Shown piece by piece: positions 49,201 to 57,969 of a DNA stretch of 64,000 nt. A program made the translations under genes and the position numbers. The notes below the pieces were generated by a model that was given only the letters and a program-made list of their open reading frames with translations, was not told where the DNA came from and did not search any database. Numbering within the stretch: the stretch's first letter is position 1; the number at the start of each line of letters is the position of its first letter. The stretch comes from Sphingomonas turrisvirgatae (GTDB taxonomy: Bacteria; Pseudomonadota; Alphaproteobacteria; Sphingomonadales; Sphingomonadaceae), in the NCBI RefSeq assembly GCF_001721295.1, contig NZ_MDDS01000081.1, positions 62,001 to 126,000 of the forward strand, in the 5' to 3' direction.

Positions 49201-50541
49201 ATGAGTGCCTCGACCCCCTTCCCCTTCGCCATCGACGCGCGCGGCCCGCTGCGCGGCGCGCTAACCGTCCCGGGCGACAAGTCGATCAGCCACCGATCGC
49301 TGATGTTCGCCGGCCTGGCCGTAGGCGAAAGCCGGATCGAGGGGTTGCTGGAGGGCGAGGACGTACTGGCGACCGCCGCCGCGATGCGCGCGATGGGCGC
49401 GACTGTCGAACGCCACGATGACGGTGCCTGGCACGTGTGGGGCGTCGGCGTGGGCGGGCTGCTCCAGCCGGAAACGGCGCTCGAGATGGGCAACTCCGGC
49501 ACGTCCACCCGCTTGCTCATGGGGTTGATCGCCAGCCACGGCATCACAGCCACCTTCACCGGCGACGCGTCGCTGTCGAAGCGGCCGATGGGCCGCGTGA
49601 TCGATCCACTGTCCCGAATGGGCGCCGAGTTCACGTCCAGCCCGGGTGGGCGCTTGCCGCTGACGATGCGCGGCCTGAATCCGGCAGTGCCGATCGATTA
49701 CACCCTGCCGGTCGCGTCGGCGCAGGTGAAGTCGGCCGTGCTGCTGGCGGGACTGAACGCACCGGGTATCACGCGGGTGATCGAACCGATCGCCACGCGC
49801 GATCATAGCGAGCGGATGCTGACCGGCTTTGGCGCGGAACTGTCGGTCGAGGACTCGCCTCAGGGCCGGGTCATCTCGATCCGTGGAGAAGCAGAGCTGA
49901 AGCCGCAGCAGATCACGGTTCCCGGTGACCCGTCTTCCGCGGCGTTCTGGATGGTCGCGGCCTCAATTGTGCCGGGGTCGGACGTGACGATCGCCAATGT
50001 GGGCCTTAATCCCACGCGCACCGGCATCATCACCGCGCTGCGCATGATGGGCGCGGATATTGCCGAGATCGACCGGCGCGTCGTCGGGGGCGAGCCCGTC
50101 GCCGATCTGCGCGTACGCCATGCCCCGCTGTCCGCCATCCAAGTGCCCGCGGACCTCGCGCCCAGCATGATCGATGAGTATCCGGCGCTGTTCGTCGCTG
50201 CGGCCTTTGCCGATGGTCGTACGATCGCGCGCGGGGCCGATGAGCTGCGCGTCAAGGAGTCCGATCGCATCGCTGCCATGGCCGCGGCGCTTAGCAACAA
50301 TGGTGTGGCGATCGAGGAGTTCGAGGACGGCCTTGCCATCACCGGCAGTGCGGGCAAGCCGATTGCCGGGGGCGGCGCGGTCGCTTCCAAACTGGACCAC
50401 CGTATCGCGATGAGCATGGTCGTGGCCGGCCTGGGCGCCCGTGCGCCAGTACGTATCGACGATGCGGCGCCGGTCGCGACCAGCTACCCAAGCTTTTTCA
50501 CGACGCTCGACCAACTGACCGGCCGGGACGAACCCGCATGA
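49201..50541 (+). CDS. aroA: 3-phosphoshikimate 1-carboxyvinyltransferase (EPSP synthase)
   Basis: This 446-residue enzyme transfers enolpyruvate from PEP to shikimate 3-phosphate in aromatic amino acid synthesis. Signatures include VPGDKSISHRSLMFAGLA, MGNSGTSTRLLMG, and RVKESDRIAAMAAALSNNGV, with the PEP-binding Lys27 and the SR and KESDR regions intact. The SASTR-type alphaproteobacterial N-terminus suggests class II. The stop overlaps the cmk start by 4 bases. Confidence 0.96.
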   Translation: MSASTPFPFAIDARGPLRGALTVPGDKSISHRSLMFAGLAVGESRIEGLLEGEDVLATAAAMRAMGATVERHDDGAWHVWGVGVGGLLQPETALEMGNSGTSTRLLMGLIASHGITATFTGDASLSKRPMGRVIDPLSRMGAEFTSSPGGRLPLTMRGLNPAVPIDYTLPVASAQVKSAVLLAGLNAPGITRVIEPIATRDHSERMLTGFGAELSVEDSPQGRVISIRGEAELKPQQITVPGDPSSAAFWMVAASIVPGSDVTIANVGLNPTRTGIITALRMMGADIAEIDRRVVGGEPVADLRVRHAPLSAIQVPADLAPSMIDEYPALFVAAAFADGRTIARGADELRVKESDRIAAMAAALSNNGVAIEEFEDGLAITGSAGKPIAGGGAVASKLDHRIAMSMVVAGLGARAPVRIDDAAPVATSYPSFFTTLDQLTGRDEPA

Positions 50542-51176
50542 TCATCGCTGTTGACGGACCCGCCGCATCGGGCAAGGGCACCATCGCCCGCGCGCTGGCG
50601 CGCCATTATCACCTGCCGCATCTCGACACCGGGCTGCTCTATCGCGCGGTCGCAGCGACAGTGCTTCGCGAGGAACTGGACCCGGAACGCGAGGCGGACG
50701 CGGTCGCCTCCTGCGGTTTCGACGACCTGCTGCTGGCCGACGAGTATCTGCGGACGGACGAGGTCGGCAAGGTCGCGTCGATCGTGTCGGCCCACCCGCT
50801 GGTTCGCGCGGCACTGTTGCAACGTCAGAAGCGGTTCGCGCTTCAGCCGGGCGGCGCGATTCTGGACGGGCGGGACATAGGGACGGTGATCGCCCCTGAT
50901 GCGGACGCCAAGCTGTTCATCAAGGCGACGCCGACGATCCGCGCTCAGCGCCGTCATGCCGAACTGAAGAAAGCCGGCCTGTCCGTCAGCATCGACAAGG
51001 TGCTGGCAGACATTCGAGCTCGCGACGAGCGGGATTCGAAACGCGCAGCAGCGCCGCTGGTCGCCGCGCCGGACGCAGCAGTGCTCGACACAAGCTTCCT
51101 GTCGATCGATTCGGCCGTGCAGAAGGCGATCCAGCTGGTTGAGCGACTCCGCGCAGCGAAGGCCGGCCGACTTTAG
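50538..51176 (+). CDS. cmk: cytidylate kinase
   Basis: This 212-residue enzyme phosphorylates CMP and dCMP. The P-loop is DGPAASGKGT, followed by HYHLPHLDTGLLYRAVA and the DGRDIGTVI and RD-R motifs. In most alphaproteobacteria rpsA follows aroA-cmk; here cmk instead ends in convergent overlap (4 bases) with the cytochrome c maturation operon. Confidence 0.96.
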   Translation: MIIAVDGPAASGKGTIARALARHYHLPHLDTGLLYRAVAATVLREELDPEREADAVASCGFDDLLLADEYLRTDEVGKVASIVSAHPLVRAALLQRQKRFALQPGGAILDGRDIGTVIAPDADAKLFIKATPTIRAQRRHAELKKAGLSVSIDKVLADIRARDERDSKRAAAPLVAAPDAAVLDTSFLSIDSAVQKAIQLVERLRAAKAGRL

Positions 51177-51826
51177 TCGCCTGTGGGCCGCTGCTGCTCG
51201 CTTGCCTGAAGCTCAAGGAACCGGTCGAGCAAGGCCAGGCGGGTCGCGATATCGCGTCGGTAGCCGGCACCGGCCGGTGTCAAGGCGAGTGCGTCTGCCC
51301 AGAGCGGCCGCGCGGCGGCGAACTGCCCGGCGCGCACTTGCGCCAGTCCGTAGAAAAAGCGTGGACCCGGATGCTTCGGCGCAAGCGTGATCGCGCGACG
51401 GAATGCGACCGCCGCCGCTGGCGAGACGGTGCGGCCATCCGCCTCGGCCAGCACGACACCGAGCCAGGTCCACAGCGCCGAGTCCTGGGGCGAAGAACGC
51501 ACCCCGCCGAGCATGAGCCTTGCCGCACGGCGGGCGTCCCCGCCACGGATCAGGGCGTCCGAGGCGAAAAAGTAGCTGTCGTCCGACGTGAATCGCCCGA
51601 ACATGGCGCCGCGCAGGTCGCGCAGCATGGGATCGTCCTGCTGCGCCTTGCGGCCGGCTTCGACTGGCGCGCCCGGCAGATCGGACCGCGCCTGCAGCGC
51701 ATAACCGGCTGCACCGAGCATCAGTGCCGCGCCGGCTAATGACCACAAGCTGCGCGGCAGACCGAGAAGCCACAGCAACGTAAACACCGCTGCGCCGATC
51801 CCCGCCAGGGCAAGCCAGCCCATCAT
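51173..51826 (-). CDS. ccmI: cytochrome c maturation protein CcmI-like (TPR)
   Basis: The 217-residue protein starts MMGWLALAGIGAAVFTLLWLLG, contains two N-terminal transmembrane segments (about residues 3-22 and 25-42) and a C-terminal set of TPR-like repeats (DALIRGGDARRAARLMLGGVRSSPQDSALWTWLGVVLAEADG and two more). CcmI binds apocytochrome c for delivery to the ligase. It is shorter than full CcmI proteins and could be a reduced form. It ends the ccm operon and overlaps ccmH by 4 bases. Confidence 0.8.
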   Translation of the reverse strand: MMGWLALAGIGAAVFTLLWLLGLPRSLWSLAGAALMLGAAGYALQARSDLPGAPVEAGRKAQQDDPMLRDLRGAMFGRFTSDDSYFFASDALIRGGDARRAARLMLGGVRSSPQDSALWTWLGVVLAEADGRTVSPAAAVAFRRAITLAPKHPGPRFFYGLAQVRAGQFAAARPLWADALALTPAGAGYRRDIATRLALLDRFLELQASEQQRPTGD

Positions 51827-52203
51827 GCGCGACGCCTCCGCCGAAGCGATCCGCGCGCAAGCCAAAGCCCTGCGGCCAGCAGAAGCAGCGGCGCGAGCCA
51901 TAGCGGCGCGGTTGCCCAACTCAGTGGCGGGTCATAGGTCACATAGCTGCCATAGCGTTCGATCAGCCACGCGCGCACCTCAGACGGCTTCTCGCCTGCT
52001 GCGATCTTCTGCCGCACGACGCGGCGCATGTCCGCGGCCATGTCGACATCGCTGTCGTGGATCGACTGCCCCTGGCAGACGAGGCAACGCAGCTCTGCCA
52101 TCAGTTCGGCCGCCTGCGCTTCCTTCGTGGCATCGGGGATCTGCGCATAGCCGAGATCGACGGGCATGCCGGCCGTGAGCGCCAGCGCGATCATCATGCT
52201 CAT
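51823..52203 (-). CDS. ccmH: cytochrome c maturation thiol reductase CcmH (CcmL)
   Basis: The 126-residue protein has a signal peptide, the redox motif LRCLVCQGQSI (Cys-x-x-Cys), the segment MAADMRRVVRQKIAAGEKPSEVRAWLIERYGSYVTYDPPL, and a C-terminal transmembrane helix. It keeps apocytochrome cysteines reduced. The start at 52203 was chosen because the frame upstream belongs to ccmG. It overlaps ccmG by 4 bases. Confidence 0.93.
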   Translation of the reverse strand: MSMMIALALTAGMPVDLGYAQIPDATKEAQAAELMAELRCLVCQGQSIHDSDVDMAADMRRVVRQKIAAGEKPSEVRAWLIERYGSYVTYDPPLSWATAPLWLAPLLLLAAGLWLARGSLRRRRRA

Positions 52204-52727
52204 CGCGCGTCCTCCAGCGCCTTGAGCAGTTTGGGCACGTCTTCCTCGCGAATGTCGCCGATATGCTGCGCCGCGATCCGACCCTGCCCGTCGATGACGA
52301 AGGTTTCGGGCACGCCAGACGAGCCGATGCTGATCTGAACCTGGCTCTGCGGATCGCTGCCGATCCGGGCATAAGGGTCGCCGTGCCGGGCAAGGAAAGC
52401 GGCGACTGCCTGCGGCGTGTCGCGGATCGCGATCGCATCGATCTGGACCCCTGCGGCCTTCAGCTTCATCAACTGGGGCGCTTCGGCGATGCAGGGTACG
52501 CACCAGCTGGCAAAGACGTTGAGCAGGCGCGGCTTGCCGGTCGCCAGGTCGCCGCGGTCCAGCCCCGGCTTGGCGGGGAGCAGCGGCGCCAGCGCGAAGT
52601 CGGGCAGCGGCTTACCGATCAACGCCGATTTCACCACCGTGTCGGGCGGCGCGATCAGCCGCGACCCTGCAACCGCAACCAGCCCGGCGAACACGATGAG
52701 AGGGACCCAGAGCAGCCAGCGCTTCAT
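52200..52727 (-). CDS. ccmG: periplasmic thiol:disulphide oxidoreductase CcmG/DsbE
   Basis: The 175-residue protein has an N-terminal membrane anchor (MKRWLLWVPLIVFAGLVAVAG) and a thioredoxin fold with active site WCVPC in LLNVFASWCVPCIAEAP. The cis-Pro loop SSGVPETFVIDGQGRI is that of CcmG. It reduces apocytochrome c or CcmH. The ATG at 52727 gives a normal-length CcmG and overlaps the ccmF stop by 4 bases. Confidence 0.95.
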   Translation of the reverse strand: MKRWLLWVPLIVFAGLVAVAGSRLIAPPDTVVKSALIGKPLPDFALAPLLPAKPGLDRGDLATGKPRLLNVFASWCVPCIAEAPQLMKLKAAGVQIDAIAIRDTPQAVAAFLARHGDPYARIGSDPQSQVQISIGSSGVPETFVIDGQGRIAAQHIGDIREEDVPKLLKALEDAR

Positions 52728-54652
52728 TCCGCTTCCTCTCGACGACGCACGCTGCGCCGCTCGCGAGAGATACGGCCGATCAGCGACAAGGCACCGCCAA
52801 GCGCAATCAATCCGCCGCCGAACCAGATCAACGTCACGAACGGCTTCCACCACAGCCGCAGCTGCCACCGGCCCTGTGCATCCTGGGCACCCAGCACGGC
52901 GTATAGCTGGCCATCGACACGGGTGCGGATCGAGGCTTCCGCGGTATCCGTGGGCGGCGAGGCGTAGAAGCGCCGTTGCGGCGTGAGCAGCAAGGGCGTG
53001 CCCCCGTCACTCCGTATGGCCGTCACGCGACCTTCGACCGCCGACCAGTTATCGCCGACTACCGGCGCAACGCCGTTCAGCACGATCCGCCACGGCCCGA
53101 CATAATAGGGTTGACCATAGCGCGCAGCCACCAGCCGCTCGCTCGTGAACGCGCTGTCCGCCGCCATCCCGGCCAAGCTGACCGCGCAGCCGAAATGGGC
53201 CACGATCATGCCCCAGGTGAACAGCGGCGTGCGCAACAGATTGCGCCTCCACAGCGGCGCGAAGCTGGCGATCGCAACGGCGGCGGCAAGACCCAGGCCG
53301 ACGATCTCCATCCAACTGGCATCGTCCGCGGCCAGGAACGTCGCTGCCGTCACGAGCGCCGCCGCCCCGGCCGGCACCGTCATCTTCTCCAGTATCGCGT
53401 TGGCCTCGTCACGGCGCCAGCGCAGCATCGGTCCCACGGCCATGGCCGCGACCAGGAAAAGCGCGATCGGTCCCGTCGTCTTATTGAAAAAGGGCGGCCC
53501 CACCGACAACTGTTGCCCCATGGCCTGCGCCACGATGGGGTAGAGCGTGCCGATGAGGACGATGCCCAGAATGACGCTGAGCAGCAAGTTGTTGAGGACC
53601 AGCCCGCCTTCACGACTCAGCAGGTCGAATGGCTGTCCCGCCTTCACTCGCCCGACCCGCGCGCCGTACAGGGCAAGCGCGCCGCCGATATAGATGGCGA
53701 GCAGCACCAGAATGAAACTGCCGCGCGTCGGATCGACGGCAAAGGCATGGACACTGGTCAGGATGCCCGATCGTACCAGGAACGTGCCGAGCATCGACAT
53801 CGAAAAGGCAACGACCGCCAGCATGAGGGTCCAGGCGCGCAGTCCGTCCCGGGCCGCCAGCACGTTGACCGAGTGCAGCAAGGCGGTCGCGGCGAGCCAG
53901 GGCATCAGCGATGCGTTCTCGACCGGGTCCCAGAACCACCAGCCGCCCCAGCCAAGTTCGTAATAGGCCCAATAGCTGCCTGCGGTGATGCCGATGGTCA
54001 GGAATATCCAGGCGCCCAGTACCCACGGCCGCATCGCGCGGGCGAAGACGGGTCCGACCTCGCGCGTGATCATGGCGCCGACCGCAAAGGAAAAGGCGAT
54101 CGAAAGCCCGACATAGCCGAAATAAAGCGTCGGCGGATGGAACGCCAGGCCAGGGTCCTGAAGCAGCGGATTCAATCCCATGCCATCGAGTGCCGGCGGA
54201 TCGAGGCGGGTAAACGGGTTCGAGGCGATCACCAGAAATGCGTAGAAGCCCAGCGCGATGAACGCCTGTGCCCCCAAGGTGGCGATCAGCGTCGCGCGAT
54301 CCAGCTTGCGCTCGAACATCGCGATGCCCGCGCCGGCAAGCGCGAGCACGGTCACCCACAGGAGCATCGAGCCTTCGTGATTGCCCCACGCACCAGCGAA
54401 CTTGTACAGCAGCGGCTTGGCCGAATGACTGTTCTGCGCCACGAGCAGCACCGACATATCGCTGCGCAGGAAAAGTATGATCAGCAGTGCGAACGACAGC
54501 GCGGCAAGTGCCCCCTGTGCAATCGCCACCGGCCGCACCGCGGCGGCCAGTTCGTCCTGCTTCAGCCGGAGCCCGAGCGCCGCGGACGCCAGCTGAAGCA
54601 GCGCCATCGCCGCCGCGAACCACAGCGCCGCCAGTCCTGCCTCGGCAATCAT
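52724..54652 (-). CDS. ccmF: cytochrome c-type biogenesis protein CcmF
   Basis: The 642-residue multi-spanning membrane protein (about 14-15 helices) forms the haem lyase with CcmH/CcmI. The WWD domain is GWGGWWFWDPVENASLMPW, and conserved His residues occur in AFHPPTLYFGYVG and near HSVNVLAARDG. GNHEGSMLLWV near the N-terminus is also typical. Length is normal. Confidence 0.97.
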   Translation of the reverse strand: MIAEAGLAALWFAAAMALLQLASAALGLRLKQDELAAAVRPVAIAQGALAALSFALLIILFLRSDMSVLLVAQNSHSAKPLLYKFAGAWGNHEGSMLLWVTVLALAGAGIAMFERKLDRATLIATLGAQAFIALGFYAFLVIASNPFTRLDPPALDGMGLNPLLQDPGLAFHPPTLYFGYVGLSIAFSFAVGAMITREVGPVFARAMRPWVLGAWIFLTIGITAGSYWAYYELGWGGWWFWDPVENASLMPWLAATALLHSVNVLAARDGLRAWTLMLAVVAFSMSMLGTFLVRSGILTSVHAFAVDPTRGSFILVLLAIYIGGALALYGARVGRVKAGQPFDLLSREGGLVLNNLLLSVILGIVLIGTLYPIVAQAMGQQLSVGPPFFNKTTGPIALFLVAAMAVGPMLRWRRDEANAILEKMTVPAGAAALVTAATFLAADDASWMEIVGLGLAAAVAIASFAPLWRRNLLRTPLFTWGMIVAHFGCAVSLAGMAADSAFTSERLVAARYGQPYYVGPWRIVLNGVAPVVGDNWSAVEGRVTAIRSDGGTPLLLTPQRRFYASPPTDTAEASIRTRVDGQLYAVLGAQDAQGRWQLRLWWKPFVTLIWFGGGLIALGGALSLIGRISRERRSVRRREEAE

Positions 54653-55098
54653 TTGGTGCCAGCCGCAGTCGTGCCGGCCCCAGCAGCCGCCATCTTGTCG
54701 GCGATCTCCGGCGGCATGTAGCGCTCGTCATGCTTGGCGAGCAAATTGTCCGCAACGAAGCCGCCGGCATCAGTGAACTTGCCCTCAGCGACCACGCCGG
54801 ACCCTTCCTTGAACAGGTCGGGCGCGACGCCGGTGAACCGCACCGGCACTTTCGCCGCATTGTCGGTGACGACGAAGGCGATAGTGACTCCGTCGCTCAA
54901 GTGCCTGATCGACCCCTTCTCGACCATGCCGCCAAGCCGGACTGCCTTGTCCGTCAGGGGCGACTTGGTCGCAACGTCGCTCGGCGTATAGAAGAACGCA
55001 GCCTGGTCCTGCAGCGCCGACAACGCAAGCCCACTCGCCCCGCCGATCGCGCCCAGCGCGGCGAGGCCCAGGAACAGGCGCTGATGCTTGCGCTTCAC
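54649..55098 (-). CDS. ccmE: haem chaperone CcmE
   Basis: The 149-residue protein has an N-terminal membrane helix (RLFLGLAALGAIGGASGLALSAL) and an OB-fold periplasmic domain. The haem-binding motif LLAKHDERYMPPE contains the His that binds haem covalently and the following Tyr. It carries haem from CcmC to CcmF. Overlaps of 4 bases link it to ccmD and ccmF. Confidence 0.96.
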   Translation of the reverse strand: MKRKHQRLFLGLAALGAIGGASGLALSALQDQAAFFYTPSDVATKSPLTDKAVRLGGMVEKGSIRHLSDGVTIAFVVTDNAAKVPVRFTGVAPDLFKEGSGVVAEGKFTDAGGFVADNLLAKHDERYMPPEIADKMAAAGAGTTAAGTK

Positions 55099-55226
55099 CG
55101 GCGGTCTCGCAACGCTTCAGCCGCGCGTTCGGCTCGACGCATCGCGATCCAGCTTGCGAGCGACAGCCCGCCCACCCCGATCGCGGTAACCACATAGGCA
55201 GCGATGATGAACGGCCAATGGTTCAT
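55095..55226 (-). CDS. ccmD: haem exporter small subunit CcmD
   Basis: This 43-residue protein (MNHWPFIIAAYVVTAIG then a basic tail) has one membrane helix and the charged C-terminal helix (SWIAMRRAERAAEALRDRR) of CcmD. It overlaps ccmC and ccmE by 4 bases each, and its position exactly between them supports the call. CcmD releases holo-CcmE from the CcmC complex. Confidence 0.88.
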   Translation of the reverse strand: MNHWPFIIAAYVVTAIGVGGLSLASWIAMRRAERAAEALRDRR

Positions 55227-55939
55227 GCCGTCATCCGACGTATACGTGCCTCGATCCGCTGTTCAGCCAGTGCGGAACGCATCCGCATCAGCACGACCCC
55301 GCCGAACAACAGGCTGAAGCCCATCAGGTTGACCAGCAGCGGCCATAGCATCGACGGGTCGATTGTCGATTTCGTCAGTGACAGGCTCTGCCCCTGATGC
55401 AGCGTGTTCCACCACACCACCGAATAGCGTATCACCGGCAACAGCGCGGTGCCGGCAATGCCCAGCAAGGCCGGAATGCGACCGTCGCCGCCACGCTCAC
55501 GGTCGGCGCGTTCGAGTGCGATCCAGCCGATATAGATGAACAGCAGCAAGAGCATCGTGCTCAACCGCCCGTCCCACTCCCACCACGTCCCCCAGGTGGG
55601 CCGGCCCCAGATCGAACCGGTGATCAGACACAGCGCCGCGAACACCGCCCCGACGGGCGCGATCGCGCGCGCCGCCAGCGCCGCGAGCGGATGACGCCAG
55701 ACTAGGAAGGCGAAGCAGGCCAGCGCCAGGCTGCTCCATCCCCCCATGCCCAACCAAGCGCTGGGCACATGGATGTACATGATCCGCACGCTTTCCTTTT
55801 GCAGGTAATCCGGCGGGGTTTGAGTCAGCCCGCCCCAGCAGCCGAACAGCACCAGCGCCAGCCCGCCCCAGAACAGAAGCGGCGTCAGCAAGCGCGCGAT
55901 TTTCAGGAAGCGCGTGGGATTGGCGAGAGCGTGGATCAC
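55223..55939 (-). CDS. ccmC: haem handling protein CcmC
   Basis: The 238-residue membrane protein (six helices) attaches haem to CcmE. The tryptophan-rich motif is GRPTWGTWWEWDGRLSTMLLL, with conserved His residues in YIHVPSAWLGMGGW and WNTLHQGQSLS. It heads the visible ccm operon; ccmA and ccmB do not precede it in this window. Confidence 0.96.
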   Translation of the reverse strand: MIHALANPTRFLKIARLLTPLLFWGGLALVLFGCWGGLTQTPPDYLQKESVRIMYIHVPSAWLGMGGWSSLALACFAFLVWRHPLAALAARAIAPVGAVFAALCLITGSIWGRPTWGTWWEWDGRLSTMLLLLFIYIGWIALERADRERGGDGRIPALLGIAGTALLPVIRYSVVWWNTLHQGQSLSLTKSTIDPSMLWPLLVNLMGFSLLFGGVVLMRMRSALAEQRIEARIRRMTA

Positions 55940-56011
55940 GATATTGCCGCGCCTTTACGGCAGTTCGCGCTGCGAATCCACTTCGCGTTTCTTACTGGCT
56001 GCCGATGTCGA

Positions 56012-57136
56012 TCATCTGGGTTCCGGAAGCGCAGGCAACGGCGGTGCCTGCCAGCGCATCTGCGGCATTCGGCCATTCAGCAACATGCTGGCCAGCACCG
56101 ATCGCCGCACAATGCAGGCGTGGATGCCATAGCTCAGCAGCCCGACCACCCCGATAGCAACGGCATAGCCGATCAACGGCGGTGCATGATATCGCGCAAG
56201 GATCAGGTTGGTAGCAATCAACAAGGGGAAGTGCACGATATAGATCGTGAAGGAAGCAGCGCAGAGGCGCGTCACCCAGGCACCGGACGCCGGGATCCGC
56301 ATGGCGGAGCTAAGGACCACCAGCACCGCGGCCGAAGGGCATAGCGCGCCCAGAAGGAAGCGGAGCTGCATCTCGACCGCCGCACCCGCAGCGGCGGCAT
56401 AGCGAGGCGCGATGCCGAGTCTCCAGGCGCCGTAGCCACACACCGCGAGGAGCAGGATCGAGGCCAGCACGGCGGTGCGCCTGAGCATCGTCTCACGGAG
56501 CGCACGCGAACTCGCGAGTGCCATGCCGAACAGATAGAGTGGGAGGTACCCGACGATCAGCCGGGTTTCCATCAGCATCGGCTGGAGCGCTGGAGGCGCG
56601 ATGCGCAGGACGATCCACACCGTAACGACCATCAGGAACAGCGTCAGCCCGGCAAGCGCGGCGATCACGGCACACTGCCCCCAATTGCGCAGGCGTGCGA
56701 CCACCCGCGCACCATCACGCGATGCAACGTGCCCGACGATCAGGAACGCGACGCCCTGATAAAGCAGCAGTGCGAACAGGAACCACAGATGGTGCCATTC
56801 GAACGGCAGGACATTCGCACTTCGATCGGACGGCAGCCCCGCGACGAGCATCGAATGGATCGCCGGTGAAATCACGGCAATACCGAACAACGCTGGAACA
56901 CCGATGCGAAGTGACCGGCCGGTCAGCCAGTCGCTAGCGTGCTGCCTGCTCAGCGACCGCGCCGCCAGGAACCCCGCGATCGCAAAGAATGCCGCCATCC
57001 GGAAACTGGTCGAGATGGCCTCGATGACATGGAACAGGGGGTGGTTGGGCTGAAGCATCGTGCCGTGGAAGAACAGTCCGCCGGCCAGCAAGGCGGCGCG
57101 CCAGCTATCCAGACCTGCGATATGGTTGTGGCGCAC
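56012..57136 (-). CDS. membrane acyltransferase, family 3
   Basis: The 374-residue protein has about ten transmembrane helices and begins HNHIAGLDSWRAALLAGGLFFHGTML, followed by AAFFAIAGFLAARSL and FEWHHLWFLFALL. These match the acyltransferase-3/OpgC-like family, which modifies membrane-associated glycans or lipids with acyl groups. The specific acceptor is unknown. A SGNH hydrolase gene lies directly upstream, a pairing often seen with surface O-acetylation. Confidence 0.85.
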   Translation of the reverse strand: MRHNHIAGLDSWRAALLAGGLFFHGTMLQPNHPLFHVIEAISTSFRMAAFFAIAGFLAARSLSRQHASDWLTGRSLRIGVPALFGIAVISPAIHSMLVAGLPSDRSANVLPFEWHHLWFLFALLLYQGVAFLIVGHVASRDGARVVARLRNWGQCAVIAALAGLTLFLMVVTVWIVLRIAPPALQPMLMETRLIVGYLPLYLFGMALASSRALRETMLRRTAVLASILLLAVCGYGAWRLGIAPRYAAAAGAAVEMQLRFLLGALCPSAAVLVVLSSAMRIPASGAWVTRLCAASFTIYIVHFPLLIATNLILARYHAPPLIGYAVAIGVVGLLSYGIHACIVRRSVLASMLLNGRMPQMRWQAPPLPALPEPR

Positions 57137-57139
57137 CGG

Positions 57140-57892
57140 TCAAGCCTGACGCGGCGGCGCGTTACAGCGCCGGGCTTGATCTGGCAGGATAATCGGCATC
57201 GCACCGGCAATGGCTTGCGGCCATTTGCGGTATCCGGCGTCGTTGAGGTGAATGCCGTCCTCGCGGAAGTAGGGGCCGGGACGCCCTGCGATCAGCAACG
57301 ACGCTTCAATGTCCAGGAAGGCAAGATCAGCCTGACCGGTCGCGATGGCGCTGGCCCGGCGGTTGAAATCCAGCTGCTTCGGTCGATCGTCCCATCGGGT
57401 CGGCGACGGCTTGAGCGAGACGATCATCATCTTCATCTGGCCATAGCGGGCACGCTTGGCGGCAATGAATGCTTGCAGGTCGGCAATCGCGTGGTCGGCC
57501 GTACCGCCAAATGCAATGTCGTTCTCACCCGCATAATAGACGATCGCGGCGGGCGGCACGCCGTCCGGCTCGTTCTTGAAGCGATGCGTGATCTCTCGCA
57601 TCGTCGCGCCACCGATCCCGCGATTGCGCGCCTCCCACGGCGCCATATCCTCGGGCATGCTGTGCCAGTTAGCGATCGACGAACTGCCGATGAACCAGAT
57701 CGAGCATCCGCGGAGCGAGGCTGGAACAGGCGCAGTCGGTAGCGGTGAAGCGGCCGCCTCGGCAAATAGCCGCTCACGTTCCGCATTCCGCCCGAACATC
57801 CAGCCAGTCAGCACGGCAACGAAGATCGCGAGCGCGAACAGCAGCTTGCGCCGTACGCCACCTTCCGCCTTCACTGACGCCATCTCGTCCAT
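57140..57892 (-). CDS. SGNH/GDSL-type hydrolase or acyltransferase
   Basis: The 250-residue protein has an N-terminal membrane anchor (KLLFALAIFVAVLTGWMFG) and an SGNH fold. The nucleophile block is IWFIGSSSIANWHSMPED (Ser), followed by RGIGGATMRE, YYAGENDIAFGG (Asn) and the terminal DGIHLNDAGYRKW (Asp-His). It is exported and might be an esterase or O-acetyltransferase. It lies 3 bases upstream of the acyltransferase-3 gene. Confidence 0.85.
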   Translation of the reverse strand: MDEMASVKAEGGVRRKLLFALAIFVAVLTGWMFGRNAERERLFAEAAASPLPTAPVPASLRGCSIWFIGSSSIANWHSMPEDMAPWEARNRGIGGATMREITHRFKNEPDGVPPAAIVYYAGENDIAFGGTADHAIADLQAFIAAKRARYGQMKMMIVSLKPSPTRWDDRPKQLDFNRRASAIATGQADLAFLDIEASLLIAGRPGPYFREDGIHLNDAGYRKWPQAIAGAMPIILPDQARRCNAPPRQA

Positions 57893-57969
57893 CGCCTGCT
57901 CCCGCCACGCGCGATTCGCATAGCGGGTGCATGCTTAATCGGTGGTAAGCGGCAGTCCGGCGCCGACAG

